A stretch of DNA of 64,000 bases from CAZABP01 sp964483245 (GTDB taxonomy: Bacteria; Planctomycetota; UBA1135; UBA2386). Numbering within the stretch: the stretch's first letter is position 1; the number at the start of each line of letters is the position of its first letter. Below are positions 17,034 to 25,543 of this stretch, one piece after another. The DNA lies in the NCBI GenBank assembly GCA_964483245.1, contig CAZABP010000014.1:1-64000 (forward strand), in the 5' to 3' direction. The notes beneath the pieces are model-generated. The model saw nothing but the letters and a program-made list of their open reading frames with translations, ran no database searches and was not told the origin of the DNA. The position numbers and the translations under genes are program-made.

Positions 17034-18253
17034 CGCGACTCCGCGAGGTGTGGCGTGCGTGCCAGCGGCAGCACGACGGTCGCAAAGGCGCCACCGCGCG
17101 GCCGCCGGCGCAGCCCGATCCGCCCGCCGAGCTCTTCCAGGATCCGCCGGCTGCTCAGCAGGCCGAGCCCGGTGCCATCGCTCTTCGTGGTGTGGAACGG
17201 CGTGAACAAACGCTTCGCCGCCTGCGCGTCGATCCCGCTGCCGCGGTCAGCGATCACCAGTGCGGCGAACGACGTGCCCTGCGCATGGAACGTGCGCGTG
17301 CGGAGCTCGACCTGCGTGCCGGCCGGACTCGCCTGCAGCGCGTTGAGCACGAGATTCAGCAGGGCCTGCACGAGCAGCTTGCGGTCGGCGCGGAGCTGCA
17401 GTCCCGGCTGGATCGCCATCTGCAGGGACACATCGCGCCGCCGGGCTTCGACGCGCACCAGGGCCAGCGTCTCTTCGACGACGGCGGCCGCGTCGATGTC
17501 GGCGATCGTGAGCTGTGCCGGTTTGCCCAGGTCGAGCAGACTCTGGATCGTGCGTTCCGCGCGGTCGACGTTGCGGCGGATCACATCGATGTACTCCCCG
17601 AGGCCGGGTGCGCTCTCCTGATCGAGCGACTCCGCGGCCGCCTTGACGATCGCGAGCGGATTGCGCAGATCGTGCGCGGCCCCGGCAGCGATCTCGCCGA
17701 CGGCGCGCAGCCGGTCGGCATCGACCAGGCGCAGCTCCATCTTGTCGCGCGCGCGCTCGGACAAGCGGAGCTGGCCGCGCGCGCGCTGGAAGTTCGCGCG
17801 CAGGATCCGCTGGCTCTCGAGCAGCTCCGGGATCCACAGCAGGATCCCGTAACCGATCAGGCTCAGCGCGAGCAGGAACACCGCGCCGCGTTCGCACTGG
17901 TCCAGCAGCGAGTCGCCGAACTGCGGCTCGAGCGGGAGGACTTCCAGGTGGATCGCCGCGCTCGCCGTGAACGCCAGCGTCAGCACCAGGAAGCCGCTCT
18001 GCACCAGCCGGAACGGCAGGCGGACCAGCTTCGGTTCGCTACGGCCGATCCCGTGCAGGAACCCGAACAGCAGCGCGAAGTACAGCGGCCGCACGAGCAC
18101 TCCGACGCGCCAATCGTCGGAGAACAACGCCAGCACCACCGTGATCACGGTCAGCAGCACGCAGCTCGTGCGCGTCGCCGTGATCGGCGAGCCACGCCGC
18201 GGCGCGAGCTCCGGCGCGTCGGCGTCGGCGAGGTGCGGGACAGCAGCCGTCAC
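17030..18253 (-). CDS. membrane sensor histidine kinase, partner of the NtrC-type regulator
   Basis: This 407-residue kinase starts at a GTG. Residues about 25-150 hold four hydrophobic segments with no large periplasmic loop, so the signal may be in the membrane or cytoplasm. A short coiled coil leads to the phospho-acceptor motif AAGAAHDLRNPLA. The ATPase domain shows an N box (LLNLVLNALQA), a G1 box (VIADRGSGID) and a G2 box (GTGLGL). It is immediately upstream of, and overlaps, the sigma-54 activator gene, which is its probable substrate. Confidence 0.93.
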   Translation of the reverse strand: MTAAVPHLADADAPELAPRRGSPITATRTSCVLLTVITVVLALFSDDWRVGVLVRPLYFALLFGFLHGIGRSEPKLVRLPFRLVQSGFLVLTLAFTASAAIHLEVLPLEPQFGDSLLDQCERGAVFLLALSLIGYGILLWIPELLESQRILRANFQRARGQLRLSERARDKMELRLVDADRLRAVGEIAAGAAHDLRNPLAIVKAAAESLDQESAPGLGEYIDVIRRNVDRAERTIQSLLDLGKPAQLTIADIDAAAVVEETLALVRVEARRRDVSLQMAIQPGLQLRADRKLLVQALLNLVLNALQASPAGTQVELRTRTFHAQGTSFAALVIADRGSGIDAQAAKRLFTPFHTTKSDGTGLGLLSSRRILEELGGRIGLRRRPRGGAFATVVLPLARTPHLAESR

Positions 18254-18334
18254 GGCTGCGCTGGCGCGCGGGGCGCCCGCTCCGGGACGGCGCAGCCGCC
18301 GCGGAGCAGTGCTGCGGTTGCGGTCACATGCCGG

Positions 18335-19417
18335 TTATCGGCTCGCCAGGGCCTGCGGCTGGGCCAGCGCTCCGGCCGTCTCCGGGGCCGCGGTCGCGGC
18401 CGGGATCCCACCCGGCGCCGCGGCCCACTGGGCGCGCATCCGCTCGACGATCCCCTGCAGGTGCTCGCCCGGGCAGCTGGTCGGCCGGAACTCGCGGTGC
18501 GTGTGGATCTCGCGTGCCGGCAGGCGGTGCTGCTGGCAGACCTGCCGCAGCAGCGTCTGCAGCGAGCGCAGCTGCGCATCGGTCGGCTCCTGCCCGTCGC
18601 GACCGGTCGTGAAGTTGCCCAGCAGGCAGATGCCGACGTTCCCTTCGTTGTTGGCGCCGGATGCGTGTGCCCCCTGGAACTTCAGGTCGCGCCCCTGCCA
18701 GATGCGGCCGGTCGGATCGATCAGGAAGTGGTAGCCGATGTCGCCGTAGCCGCGCCCCTCCATGTGCTGCTGCTGGATCGCGCGGATCGCCGCGGCGCTG
18801 ACCTGCGCTGCGCCGGGCCGCGCCAGCATCGCCGAGTGGTGCACGGTGACGCGCCAGATCCGACCCATCGGATCGAGGTTGCCGCGGTCGGGGGTGCGCG
18901 CACCCCAGCGGGCGCGATCGAGCTGTTGGATCGTCGCCGCTGCCGTGGCGCGCGGTGGCGCCGGGCGCGGAGCCTCGCGATCGAGGCGCGCGATCAGCGC
19001 CTGGTCGATCGCCAGCAGCCGCGCCTGCTCGAGATCGAACGCGGCCCGCTCGCGATCGCCGCACTGCGCATGAGCGGCGCTGCGCACGTAGTGCCCGTAG
19101 GCCACGAGCGCCGGCGGTGGCGCGGGGATGCCGTGGATCATCCGGTTCACGACCTGGATCGCCTCGTCGCCGCGGCGGCGCTGGATCAGGATCCAGGCGC
19201 GCCGCAGCGTCTGCAGGTCGGACCGGCCAGCCTCCTCGAGCGTGACGAGCTCCACCGCGCCGTCGCCCTGCAGCGGCGCGAAGATCTCCTCCGGGCTCGC
19301 GATGTGCAGAGCCGGCGACTCGCCGCGCATCGGCGCCGGCGGCGCCGCGCAAGACGTCACGAACAACAGCAATCCGCAGCCGACCGCGCTGCGGTGCAGG
19401 ATCGACAGGAAACGCAT
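18335..19417 (-). CDS. N-acetylmuramoyl-L-alanine amidase (amidase_2/PGRP), lipoprotein
   Basis: This 360-residue protein has a signal peptide with lipobox VTSC (Cys about residue 22). Residues about 165-330 form an amidase_2/PGRP domain. The zinc ligands of the family are present: His in RVTVHHSAM, His in IHTHREF and Cys in TSCPGEH. GYGDIGYHFLIDPTGRIW and GNVGICLLGNF are further signatures. It should cleave the amide between MurNAc and the peptide stem in the periplasm. Residues 40-160 are a helical region of unknown role. The start has a good GGGAGG site upstream and a TAGCCT element at 19454-19449. Confidence 0.9.
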   Translation of the reverse strand: MRFLSILHRSAVGCGLLLFVTSCAAPPAPMRGESPALHIASPEEIFAPLQGDGAVELVTLEEAGRSDLQTLRRAWILIQRRRGDEAIQVVNRMIHGIPAPPPALVAYGHYVRSAAHAQCGDRERAAFDLEQARLLAIDQALIARLDREAPRPAPPRATAAATIQQLDRARWGARTPDRGNLDPMGRIWRVTVHHSAMLARPGAAQVSAAAIRAIQQQHMEGRGYGDIGYHFLIDPTGRIWQGRDLKFQGAHASGANNEGNVGICLLGNFTTGRDGQEPTDAQLRSLQTLLRQVCQQHRLPAREIHTHREFRPTSCPGEHLQGIVERMRAQWAAAPGGIPAATAAPETAGALAQPQALASR

Positions 19418-19442
19418 TCGGTGGCCCTCCCAGGCCGCAGTG

Positions 19443-19454
19443 ACGCGCAGGCTA
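19443..19454 (-). promoter_or_regulatory. candidate -10 plus discriminator for the amidase gene
   Basis: On the minus strand the sequence is TAGCCT followed by GCGCGT. The predicted leader is about 25 nt and contains the GGGAGG ribosome-binding site of the amidase. Confidence 0.45.
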
Positions 19455-19580
19455 GCCATCCAGGCGCGCCGATGCCAGCGCGCCGGTGCGGGTCCGGGCG
19501 CGGTCCACCGGAACCAGGGTTCAGCCGGTCTCACGACCATGCCGATACCAGCCGCAAGGGTTTCTCGGACCGGGACTGGC

Positions 19581-20036
19581 ATGACAGCGATCGTCGACCT
19601 CGAGCTGCGCGGCACGATGGATCACCTGCGCCTGGTGTGGCAGGTGGGCGAGACGTTGCTCGGCTCGGTGCCGTTCCAGGAGGACCCCGAAGGCACGCGC
19701 TACAACATCCTGCTCGCGCTGCAGGAGATGGTCACCAACGTGCTGCGCCACGCCTACCGTGGCGACGAGTCGAAGCCGGTCCGCCTGCAGTTCGTCGCCG
19801 AGCCGCGCGGGATCGAGATCACGCTGCGCGACCAGGGACCGCCGTTCGATCCGCTCGCAGCGCACGGACCGGACGTCGATGCCGAAGACCTGCCGGCCAG
19901 CCCGGGCGGGTTCGGGATCCTGATCATGAAGGCGGTCATGGAGAGCATCGATTACCAGCGCGACGGTGACTGGAACGTCCTGACGATGATGCGGTCGGTC
20001 CACCCGGCCACCCCCGCGGCGCGCCTGCGGAGCTGA
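19581..20036 (+). CDS. RsbW-like anti-sigma factor/serine kinase (HATPase_c)
   Basis: This 151-residue protein is a single GHKL ATPase domain. It has the N box ALQEMVTNVLRHAY, the G1-type motif LRDQGPPFDP and the G2 region GGFGILIMKAVMESIDY, closest to the RsbW/SpoIIAB serine kinase group. Such proteins either hold a sigma factor or phosphorylate a STAS protein. It is followed 5 nt later by a SpoIIE-type phosphatase gene and then by a CheY-like receiver, so it belongs to a partner-switching style module. No STAS antagonist gene is present nearby. An upstream ATG at 19539 would add 14 residues. Confidence 0.85.
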   Translation: MTAIVDLELRGTMDHLRLVWQVGETLLGSVPFQEDPEGTRYNILLALQEMVTNVLRHAYRGDESKPVRLQFVAEPRGIEITLRDQGPPFDPLAAHGPDVDAEDLPASPGGFGILIMKAVMESIDYQRDGDWNVLTMMRSVHPATPAARLRS

Positions 20037-20041
20037 CGGGC

Positions 20042-21655
20042 ATGAGCCAGGCCGGCACCGCCGCCTTGGATCTGCTCGTGCAGACGCTGCCGGGGAAGGT
20101 CGGCCTGCACTGGGTCGGGCCGGATGGCAGCGTGACGCGCCGGATCGGCTTCGACGACGGCGCCGCGATCGCGCTCGCCGCCGACCGCCTGCGCGTCGTC
20201 GTCCCGGAGGCGCGGCGCCATGTCCTGCTCGGCAGTACGGGCGCGCACCAGGTCGTCGCGACCTGGGACGCCGCCGTCGATGCGGTGCTCGGACAGGCCG
20301 TGCACGCGCTCGGCGAATGGGTCCTCGAGGCGCACCAGCTCGAAGCGGACATCGCCGCGATGTCCGACAGTGCCGCGTACTACCTCGAGGTCATCTCGCT
20401 GATCGACGAGACCCTGCCGCGCCTGGGCAGCGGGGAGTCCGAAGCGGAGATCGCGCGGATGTGCCTGGAGCAGCTCGTCGTCGCGGCGGGTCTGGAGCGC
20501 GCGCTGTTCGTGCGGCTGCCGGACGGCGGCGGTCGGGCCGAAGTCCTGGTCTACGTCGAGATGGCGAGCCATGAGCTGCGCGCGATCGCGCGCCCGTATC
20601 CGTTCGATCCGCAGCTGCCGGCACGTGCCGGGCTGGTCGGGCGCGCGGCGCAGGCCAGCGACGCCGGCCTGATGGTCCGCGTCGGCGACGCCGACTTCTG
20701 TGCCGAGCCGGACAGCCCGGAGGCGCTCGCGCGCCAAGGGGCGATCGCGATCCCGGTCCGCTACGGCAGCGGTCCTGCGATGCGCACGCTCGGCGTGCTG
20801 CTGGCGATCGACCGCAGCCGGCAGGGCTACGGCGCGAGCGCCGAGCTCGGCAGCGAGCAGCATGCATTCACGAACTCGGTCGCCTGCATGCTCGGCACCG
20901 TGCTCGGTACCAGGTATGTCGCCGAGCTGACCAAGGAGCTGGAGACCGCCAATGAGATCCAGCGGCAGATCCGACCGGCGTGCGGCGTCAGCCTGGCCGG
21001 GTTCGATCTTGCCGGCGGCTGTGCGACCAGTGGGGACGTCGGGGGGGACTACTACGACTTCGTGCCGGCGGCCGACGGCAGCCTGTATGCGCTGATCGCC
21101 GACGTGTCCGGGCACAACCTGGCGAGCGGCATGGTCATGGTCAGCGCGCGCGCAGCGCTGCGCGTGCTGGCCGAGCGCACGCAGCGGATCGACGTGATGT
21201 TCGCGCAGCTGAACCGCGCGCTGCACGGCGACCTCGTGCGCACCGAGAAGTTCATCACGGCCGCCGGGCTGCACCTGCGCCCGCGCGACCACCGCGTGCA
21301 GATCGCCAACGCCGGGCACCTCGACACGTTCGTCTGGCGCGCGCGCACGCGCAGCGTGGAGCGCCACTCCGGTACCGATCCGATCTTCGGCTTCCTGCCG
21401 GATGCCACGTATGCGCTGCTCGAGTTGGAGCTGGCGCCGGGCGACACGCTGGTGTTGATCACCGACGGTGTCACCGAAGCGGTCAGCCCGGAGCAGGAGA
21501 TGTTCGGCGAGGAACGCCTCGCGCGCTGGCTCGAGCGAAACGCCGATGGCAGCGCGGGGGCGATCCTGGCCGGGATCTTCCAGGCCGTCGCCGACTTCAC
21601 GCAGGGGGGCCGGCGTGCCGATGACATCTCCGCGCTCGTCGTGAAGGCGGGCTGA
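20042..21655 (+). CDS. SpoIIE/RsbU-type PP2C serine phosphatase with GAF-like sensor domain
   Basis: This 537-residue protein has three parts. An N-terminal region (1-110) has no clear family. A GAF-like sensor covers about 120-290 (AEIARMCLEQLVVAAGLERALF...AIAIPV). A C-terminal PP2C/SpoIIE phosphatase covers about 310-537. The phosphatase metal-site motifs are visible: GDVGGDYYDF, LIADVSGHN, IANAGHLDTFVW, LITDGVTEAV and RADDISALVV. It should dephosphorylate a Ser-phosphorylated STAS-type protein in response to a GAF ligand. It lies in an operon with an RsbW-like kinase and a receiver protein, which suggests opposing kinase and phosphatase. Confidence 0.9.
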   Translation: MSQAGTAALDLLVQTLPGKVGLHWVGPDGSVTRRIGFDDGAAIALAADRLRVVVPEARRHVLLGSTGAHQVVATWDAAVDAVLGQAVHALGEWVLEAHQLEADIAAMSDSAAYYLEVISLIDETLPRLGSGESEAEIARMCLEQLVVAAGLERALFVRLPDGGGRAEVLVYVEMASHELRAIARPYPFDPQLPARAGLVGRAAQASDAGLMVRVGDADFCAEPDSPEALARQGAIAIPVRYGSGPAMRTLGVLLAIDRSRQGYGASAELGSEQHAFTNSVACMLGTVLGTRYVAELTKELETANEIQRQIRPACGVSLAGFDLAGGCATSGDVGGDYYDFVPAADGSLYALIADVSGHNLASGMVMVSARAALRVLAERTQRIDVMFAQLNRALHGDLVRTEKFITAAGLHLRPRDHRVQIANAGHLDTFVWRARTRSVERHSGTDPIFGFLPDATYALLELELAPGDTLVLITDGVTEAVSPEQEMFGEERLARWLERNADGSAGAILAGIFQAVADFTQGGRRADDISALVVKAG

Positions 21656-21664
21656 CAGGGCGGA

Positions 21665-22048
21665 ATGGGGGACAAGCGTCGTTTCACAGTGTTGGTCGTC
21701 GACGACGAGCCGTTCATCATCCGCTCGTTGTCGTTCGTCCTGCGCAAGGACGACTACGAGGTCGTCGAGGCGCGCAACGGCGAAGAGGCGCTGGCGCGGA
21801 TCCGCGAGCTGCGCCCGGACCTCGTGTTCATGGACGTCATGATGCCGAAGCTGACCGGCTTCGAGGTGACGCAGGAGGTCCGGCGCGACCCGGGTCTGCA
21901 AGGCGTGCGGATCGTCCTGCTGACCGCGAAGGGCCAGGATGCCGACAAGCAGCACGGCATCGAGGTCGGTGCGGACGAGTACATGACCAAGCCGTTCAGC
22001 CCGACCAAGATCCTGGAGATGGCGCGGCGCATCCTGGCGCCGGAGTAG
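21665..22048 (+). CDS. single-domain CheY-like response regulator
   Basis: This 127-residue protein is a receiver domain only. It has an acidic pocket (VVDDEPFI), the phospho-acceptor Asp in LVFMDVMMPK, and the conserved Thr/Lys (LLTAKG, MTKPFSP). There is no output domain, so it must act by binding another protein. It follows the PP2C phosphatase gene by 9 nt and is most likely part of that signalling module. Confidence 0.93.
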   Translation: MGDKRRFTVLVVDDEPFIIRSLSFVLRKDDYEVVEARNGEEALARIRELRPDLVFMDVMMPKLTGFEVTQEVRRDPGLQGVRIVLLTAKGQDADKQHGIEVGADEYMTKPFSPTKILEMARRILAPE

Positions 22049-22085
22049 CCCGGCAGAATCGGCGGGCCGGCGTGCCGCGTGCTGG

Positions 22086-22097
22086 CATACTCGCCGC
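22086..22097 (+). promoter_or_regulatory. candidate leaderless promoter, CATACT then CGCCGC then ATG
   Basis: A -10-like CATACT ends exactly 6 nt before the ATG at 22098. If transcription begins about 7 nt after the hexamer, the mRNA starts at the A of the start codon. The same geometry is seen at 39314, 45997, 53461 and 38802. Confidence 0.5.
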
Positions 22098-23045
22098 ATG
22101 CGCGCGGACCTCACGGTCGCCATCGTCGGCGCCGGCCGCACCCGACAGGGGCTGGGTCCGTTCCTGGCACAGCACGCCGAAGCGGCCGGCTGCCGCGTCG
22201 TAGCGGTCAGCGGGCGCGACGGAGCGCGTGCCGCACAGGTCGCGGGTGAGCTGGGTGCCACGCTCGGGCACGAGGTGGCCTCGTACGGCGATCCCGCTGC
22301 GATGCTGGCCGCCGTGCGGCCAGAGGCCTGCATCGTCGCGGCACCCCCGGCGGCGCATGCGCAGGCGCTGGCCGCCGCCCTGCAGCATCGCGTGCCGACG
22401 CTGTGCGAGAAGCCGCTGCTGCCGTACGGCGGCGCCGCGCACGCGGTCGCGCTGGTCGAGCAGTTCGCCGCCGCCGGGATCCTGTTGATCGAGAACTGCC
22501 AATGGCCGTACGTGCTGCCGGACTACGAGCGCCTGTTCCCTGGTGCGCGCCCGGTCACGCGGTCGGTCGAGCTCCGGCTGTCGCCGACCGGCAGCGGCCG
22601 CGCGATGGTCGAGGACTCGCTGTCGCATTTCCTGAGCCTCGTGCAGGCGGTGCTCCAGGCACCCGCCGAACCGGCGCGGGTGCGGTTCCGCGGTGCCGGC
22701 GACGCAGCGACGGAGATCGAGCTGCGCTGCCAATTCGTGCCGCCGGACCGCCCCGCGCTGCAGGGCCGGCTCGAGCTGGTGCGCGGTCCCGAGAGCCCGC
22801 GGCCGGCATGGTTCGCGCTCGACGGCCGCCGCGCGGATCGGTCGATCCAGATGCCGGAGTACCGGATGCAGCTCACCGGCGGTGGGCGCACGATTCCGAT
22901 GGCTGATCCTCTGCAGCTGCTCGTGTATCGTTTCGCCGACCTGGTCCGGCGCCGAAACGATGACGAACTCCGCAGCGAAGCCCGAGCCATCCAAGCCCGC
23001 GCACGAGCCTACGACGCGATCCTCGACGCCTGGCCAGGCGGGTGA
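22098..23045 (+). CDS. Gfo/Idh/MocA-family oxidoreductase
   Basis: This 315-residue protein has an N-terminal Rossmann fold (VAIVGAGRTRQGLG at residues 7-20) and the family's LCEKPLL motif at about 97-103, where the Lys-Pro pair orients the nicotinamide. The C-terminal half is the alpha/beta substrate domain. Members oxidise or reduce sugars, inositol or related compounds with NAD(P). The substrate cannot be told here. The last 86 nt overlap the start region of the radical SAM gene, which suggests that the two act together or that the downstream start is really later. Confidence 0.85.
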   Translation: MRADLTVAIVGAGRTRQGLGPFLAQHAEAAGCRVVAVSGRDGARAAQVAGELGATLGHEVASYGDPAAMLAAVRPEACIVAAPPAAHAQALAAALQHRVPTLCEKPLLPYGGAAHAVALVEQFAAAGILLIENCQWPYVLPDYERLFPGARPVTRSVELRLSPTGSGRAMVEDSLSHFLSLVQAVLQAPAEPARVRFRGAGDAATEIELRCQFVPPDRPALQGRLELVRGPESPRPAWFALDGRRADRSIQMPEYRMQLTGGGRTIPMADPLQLLVYRFADLVRRRNDDELRSEARAIQARARAYDAILDAWPGG

Positions 23046-24282
23046 GCCGACGCGCCGCGCCGAGCCGGTGCACGACTTCGCGCGCAAGCTGCGCCAGCCG
23101 AAGCTGTGGCCGTACGTCGTCGACTACGTGCGCTGGCGCCGTGCCCTCGCCGCGGCGGAGGCCGCCGGCGAGGCCGCGCCGCAGCCGCCGGCGCTGGTGC
23201 CGCTGTCGATCAACCTCGACCTGACGACCGCCTGCAACTACGCCTGCGACCACTGCATCGACTGGGACATCCTCAACAGCAAGGTGCGCCACTCCGACGA
23301 GGTGCTGCGGCAGTCGCTGAGCGAGATGGCGGCGCGCGGGCTGCAGAGCGTGATCCTGATCGGCGGCGGTGAGCCGACGCTGTATCCGGGGTTCGTCGAC
23401 TTCGTCGCGTTCTTGAAGCAGCTCGACCTGCAGGTCGCCGTCGTCAGCAACGGCAGCCGCAACGACCGCATCCTCGCCGCTGCAGAGTCGTTCACGGCCG
23501 GCGACTGGGTGCGGCTGTCGCTGGACGCCGGCAGCAACGAGACGTTCGTGGCCATGCACAATCCGTCGCGCAAGACGCTGACGCTCGACGAGATCTGCGG
23601 CTGGATCCCGAAGATCAAGGCATCCAACCCGGCGCTGACGCTGGGGTTCTCGTTCGTGATCACGTGGCACGGTGGCACGCGCGACGACGTCAAGGTCATC
23701 GAGAACATCCAGGAGATGGCCGCGGCCGCGGCCCGCGCCCGCAACGCCGGGTTCGACTACATCTCGTTCAAGCCGTTCCTCGAGCGCAGCCACGACGGCT
23801 CCGAGGTGCTGGAGCCGGAGCACGCCGAGGCGGGCGTCGCGCAGGTCGCGGAACGGATCCAGGAGGGGCTCGAGGCAGCCCGGCGGTTCGAGCGGCCGGG
23901 CTTCCGTGTGCTGGCGAGCACGAACCTGCGTGTGTTCCTGGATGGGACCGGCTGGCAGCTCCGCCGGCAGCCGAAGGTCTGCCACATGCAGGCGCTGCGC
24001 CACGTGCTGACGCCGATGGGGCTGTTCAACTGCCCAGCACACCGCGGCGTCGAGCGCGCGCGGATCAGCACGGCCGATGCGTTCCGCGATGCCGCAGCCG
24101 TCACCGCGACGTCGCACGAGACCGCCGGCATCCTGCAGCGGTTCGACGCCAGCAAGGAGTGCGCGGGCGTGACCTGTCTGTATCACGGCACCAACTGGTG
24201 GCTCGACGAGCTGATCGCGTCGAGCGAGCCGCTCGACGCGGCGGCCGCAGCCGCCGGCATGCCGCTCGACGCGTTCCTGTAG
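22960..24282 (+). CDS. radical SAM protein
   Basis: This 440-residue protein has the radical SAM cluster motif CNYACDHC (C-x3-C-x2-C) near residue 92, preceded by LSINLDLTTA. GGGEPTLYP is the SAM-binding GGE-type motif. A C-terminal Cys cluster (CPAHRG; CAGVTCLYHG) may bind a second Fe-S cluster, as in SPASM/twitch proteins. The annotated ATG overlaps the oxidoreductase gene by 86 nt. A GTG at 23068 would start at HDFARKLRQ and remove the overlap and a Pro/Ser-rich leader, and is equally plausible. The substrate is unknown; the MoaD-MoaE gene follows 17 nt later, but nothing here looks like MoaA. Confidence 0.85.
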   Translation: MTNSAAKPEPSKPAHEPTTRSSTPGQAGEPTRRAEPVHDFARKLRQPKLWPYVVDYVRWRRALAAAEAAGEAAPQPPALVPLSINLDLTTACNYACDHCIDWDILNSKVRHSDEVLRQSLSEMAARGLQSVILIGGGEPTLYPGFVDFVAFLKQLDLQVAVVSNGSRNDRILAAAESFTAGDWVRLSLDAGSNETFVAMHNPSRKTLTLDEICGWIPKIKASNPALTLGFSFVITWHGGTRDDVKVIENIQEMAAAAARARNAGFDYISFKPFLERSHDGSEVLEPEHAEAGVAQVAERIQEGLEAARRFERPGFRVLASTNLRVFLDGTGWQLRRQPKVCHMQALRHVLTPMGLFNCPAHRGVERARISTADAFRDAAAVTATSHETAGILQRFDASKECAGVTCLYHGTNWWLDELIASSEPLDAAAAAAGMPLDAFL

Positions 24283-24299
24283 GTCCCCCGAGCCGCCGC

Positions 24300-24995
24300 G
24301 TGCGCATCCAGGTCCGGTGCTTCGCCGCGGTCCGCGAGCTGTTCGGCACGGAACGCCTCGAGCTGGAGCTCCCGCCGGGGACGACGCTGGCCGGCCTGCA
24401 GGCTGAGCTGCGCGCCCGGCAGCCGGAGCTCGCACGCCTCGAGGTCGCCTACGCGCGCAACCTGGCGTACGCCGCGCCGGACGATGAGCTGCGGGACGGC
24501 GACGAGGTCGCGCTGATCCCGCCGATCAGCGGCGGTGCACCACAGCCGCGCCTGCAGTTCTCGCTGCAGCGCGAGCCGATCGAACTGCGCGCGCTCGAGC
24601 AGGCCGTGCGCAGCGATGCCGATGGGGCCGTGCTGACGTTCGCCGGCGTGACGCGCGACCACCACGACGGGCAGGCCGTGCTCGAGCTGGACTACGAGGC
24701 GTATCCGGAGATGGCGCAATGCGTCGCGGATCGGCTGCTGGCGCAAGCCGCCGAGCAGTTTCCGATCGGCCGGGTGCGGATCGTGCACCGCGTCGGCAGG
24801 GTTCCGATCGGGGAGGCGTCGATCGCGGTCGTCGTCGCGGCCGCGCACCGGGCGGCGGCATTCGACGCCTGCCGCTGGTTGATGGACCGGATCAAGGCGG
24901 AGCTGCCGGTGTTCAAGCGCGAGCGGCTCGCGCGCGGCGGTCAGCGCTGGGTCGGCGAGCTGCCGCGACCGGAGCCGCCGAGCTCGGCGAGGTAG
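24300..24995 (+). CDS. MoaD-MoaE fusion, molybdopterin synthase
   Basis: This 231-residue protein starts at a GTG. Residues 1-79 are a MoaD ubiquitin-like fold ending in IPPISGG (Gly78-Gly79), the motif that carries the thiocarboxylate in free MoaD. Residues 84-225 are MoaE, with the catalytic lysine region MDRIKAELPVFKRE and FAGVTRDHHDG. Together they insert two sulfurs into cPMP to make molybdopterin. In the fusion the Gly-Gly is internal, so cleavage or a different sulfur route is needed, as known for MoaX of mycobacteria. No other molybdenum-cofactor gene is in the window. The 3' end overlaps the convergent purN by 55 nt. Confidence 0.93.
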   Translation: MRIQVRCFAAVRELFGTERLELELPPGTTLAGLQAELRARQPELARLEVAYARNLAYAAPDDELRDGDEVALIPPISGGAPQPRLQFSLQREPIELRALEQAVRSDADGAVLTFAGVTRDHHDGQAVLELDYEAYPEMAQCVADRLLAQAAEQFPIGRVRIVHRVGRVPIGEASIAVVVAAAHRAAAFDACRWLMDRIKAELPVFKRERLARGGQRWVGELPRPEPPSSAR

Positions 24996-25543
24996 TCCTC
25001 GATCGCCGCCGGGTACGCCTCGCACTCGGCGGCGAACACGCGCGCCGCCAGCGCAGGGACGTCGTCCTCCGGCCGCACCGGCACCCGCTGCTGCCGCAGG
25101 ATCCGGCCGTCGTCGTAGCGCTCGTTGCAGAGGTGCACGGTGCAACCGGATTCGCGCTCGCCGGCGGCGAGCACCGCGGCGTGGACGTGATCCCCGTGCA
25201 TGCCGCGCCCGCCGAACTTCGGGAGCAGCGCCGGATGGATGTTCAACACCCGGCCGTCGAAGTCGGGCGGGATCCGCAGCAGCCGCAGCCAGCCGGCCAA
25301 CACGACGAGGTCGCAGGCATGCGCGCGCAGCAGCGCGAAGATCCGCGCGTCCTCCACTTCGTGGTACCGCGGCACTGCAGCTGCGCGCGCGCGCGTCAGG
25401 CCGTAGGCATCCGGCCGGCTGCCGATGACGCAGGTCACGTCCGCCGAGAACTTCCCGGCCGCACGCCGGTCGAGCAGGTTCTGCAGCGTGCGTCCTCCGC
25501 CGGACAGCAGGACGCCGAGGCGCGGCGTGCGCGGTGCCGGCAT
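24941..25543 (-). CDS. purN: phosphoribosylglycinamide formyltransferase
   Basis: This 200-residue GAR transformylase performs the third step of purine synthesis with 10-formyl-THF. LGVLLSGGGRTLQNLLD is the phosphate-binding start. VLNIHPALLPKFGG includes the catalytic Asn-x-His, and the conserved Asp lies in NERYDDGRIL. The ATG overlaps the stop of the purine nucleoside phosphorylase gene as TGATG. It is the last gene of a tightly overlapping minus-strand operon of four. Its 3' end lies inside moaDE on the other strand. Confidence 0.95.
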   Translation of the reverse strand: MPAPRTPRLGVLLSGGGRTLQNLLDRRAAGKFSADVTCVIGSRPDAYGLTRARAAAVPRYHEVEDARIFALLRAHACDLVVLAGWLRLLRIPPDFDGRVLNIHPALLPKFGGRGMHGDHVHAAVLAAGERESGCTVHLCNERYDDGRILRQQRVPVRPEDDVPALAARVFAAECEAYPAAIEDYLAELGGSGRGSSPTQR

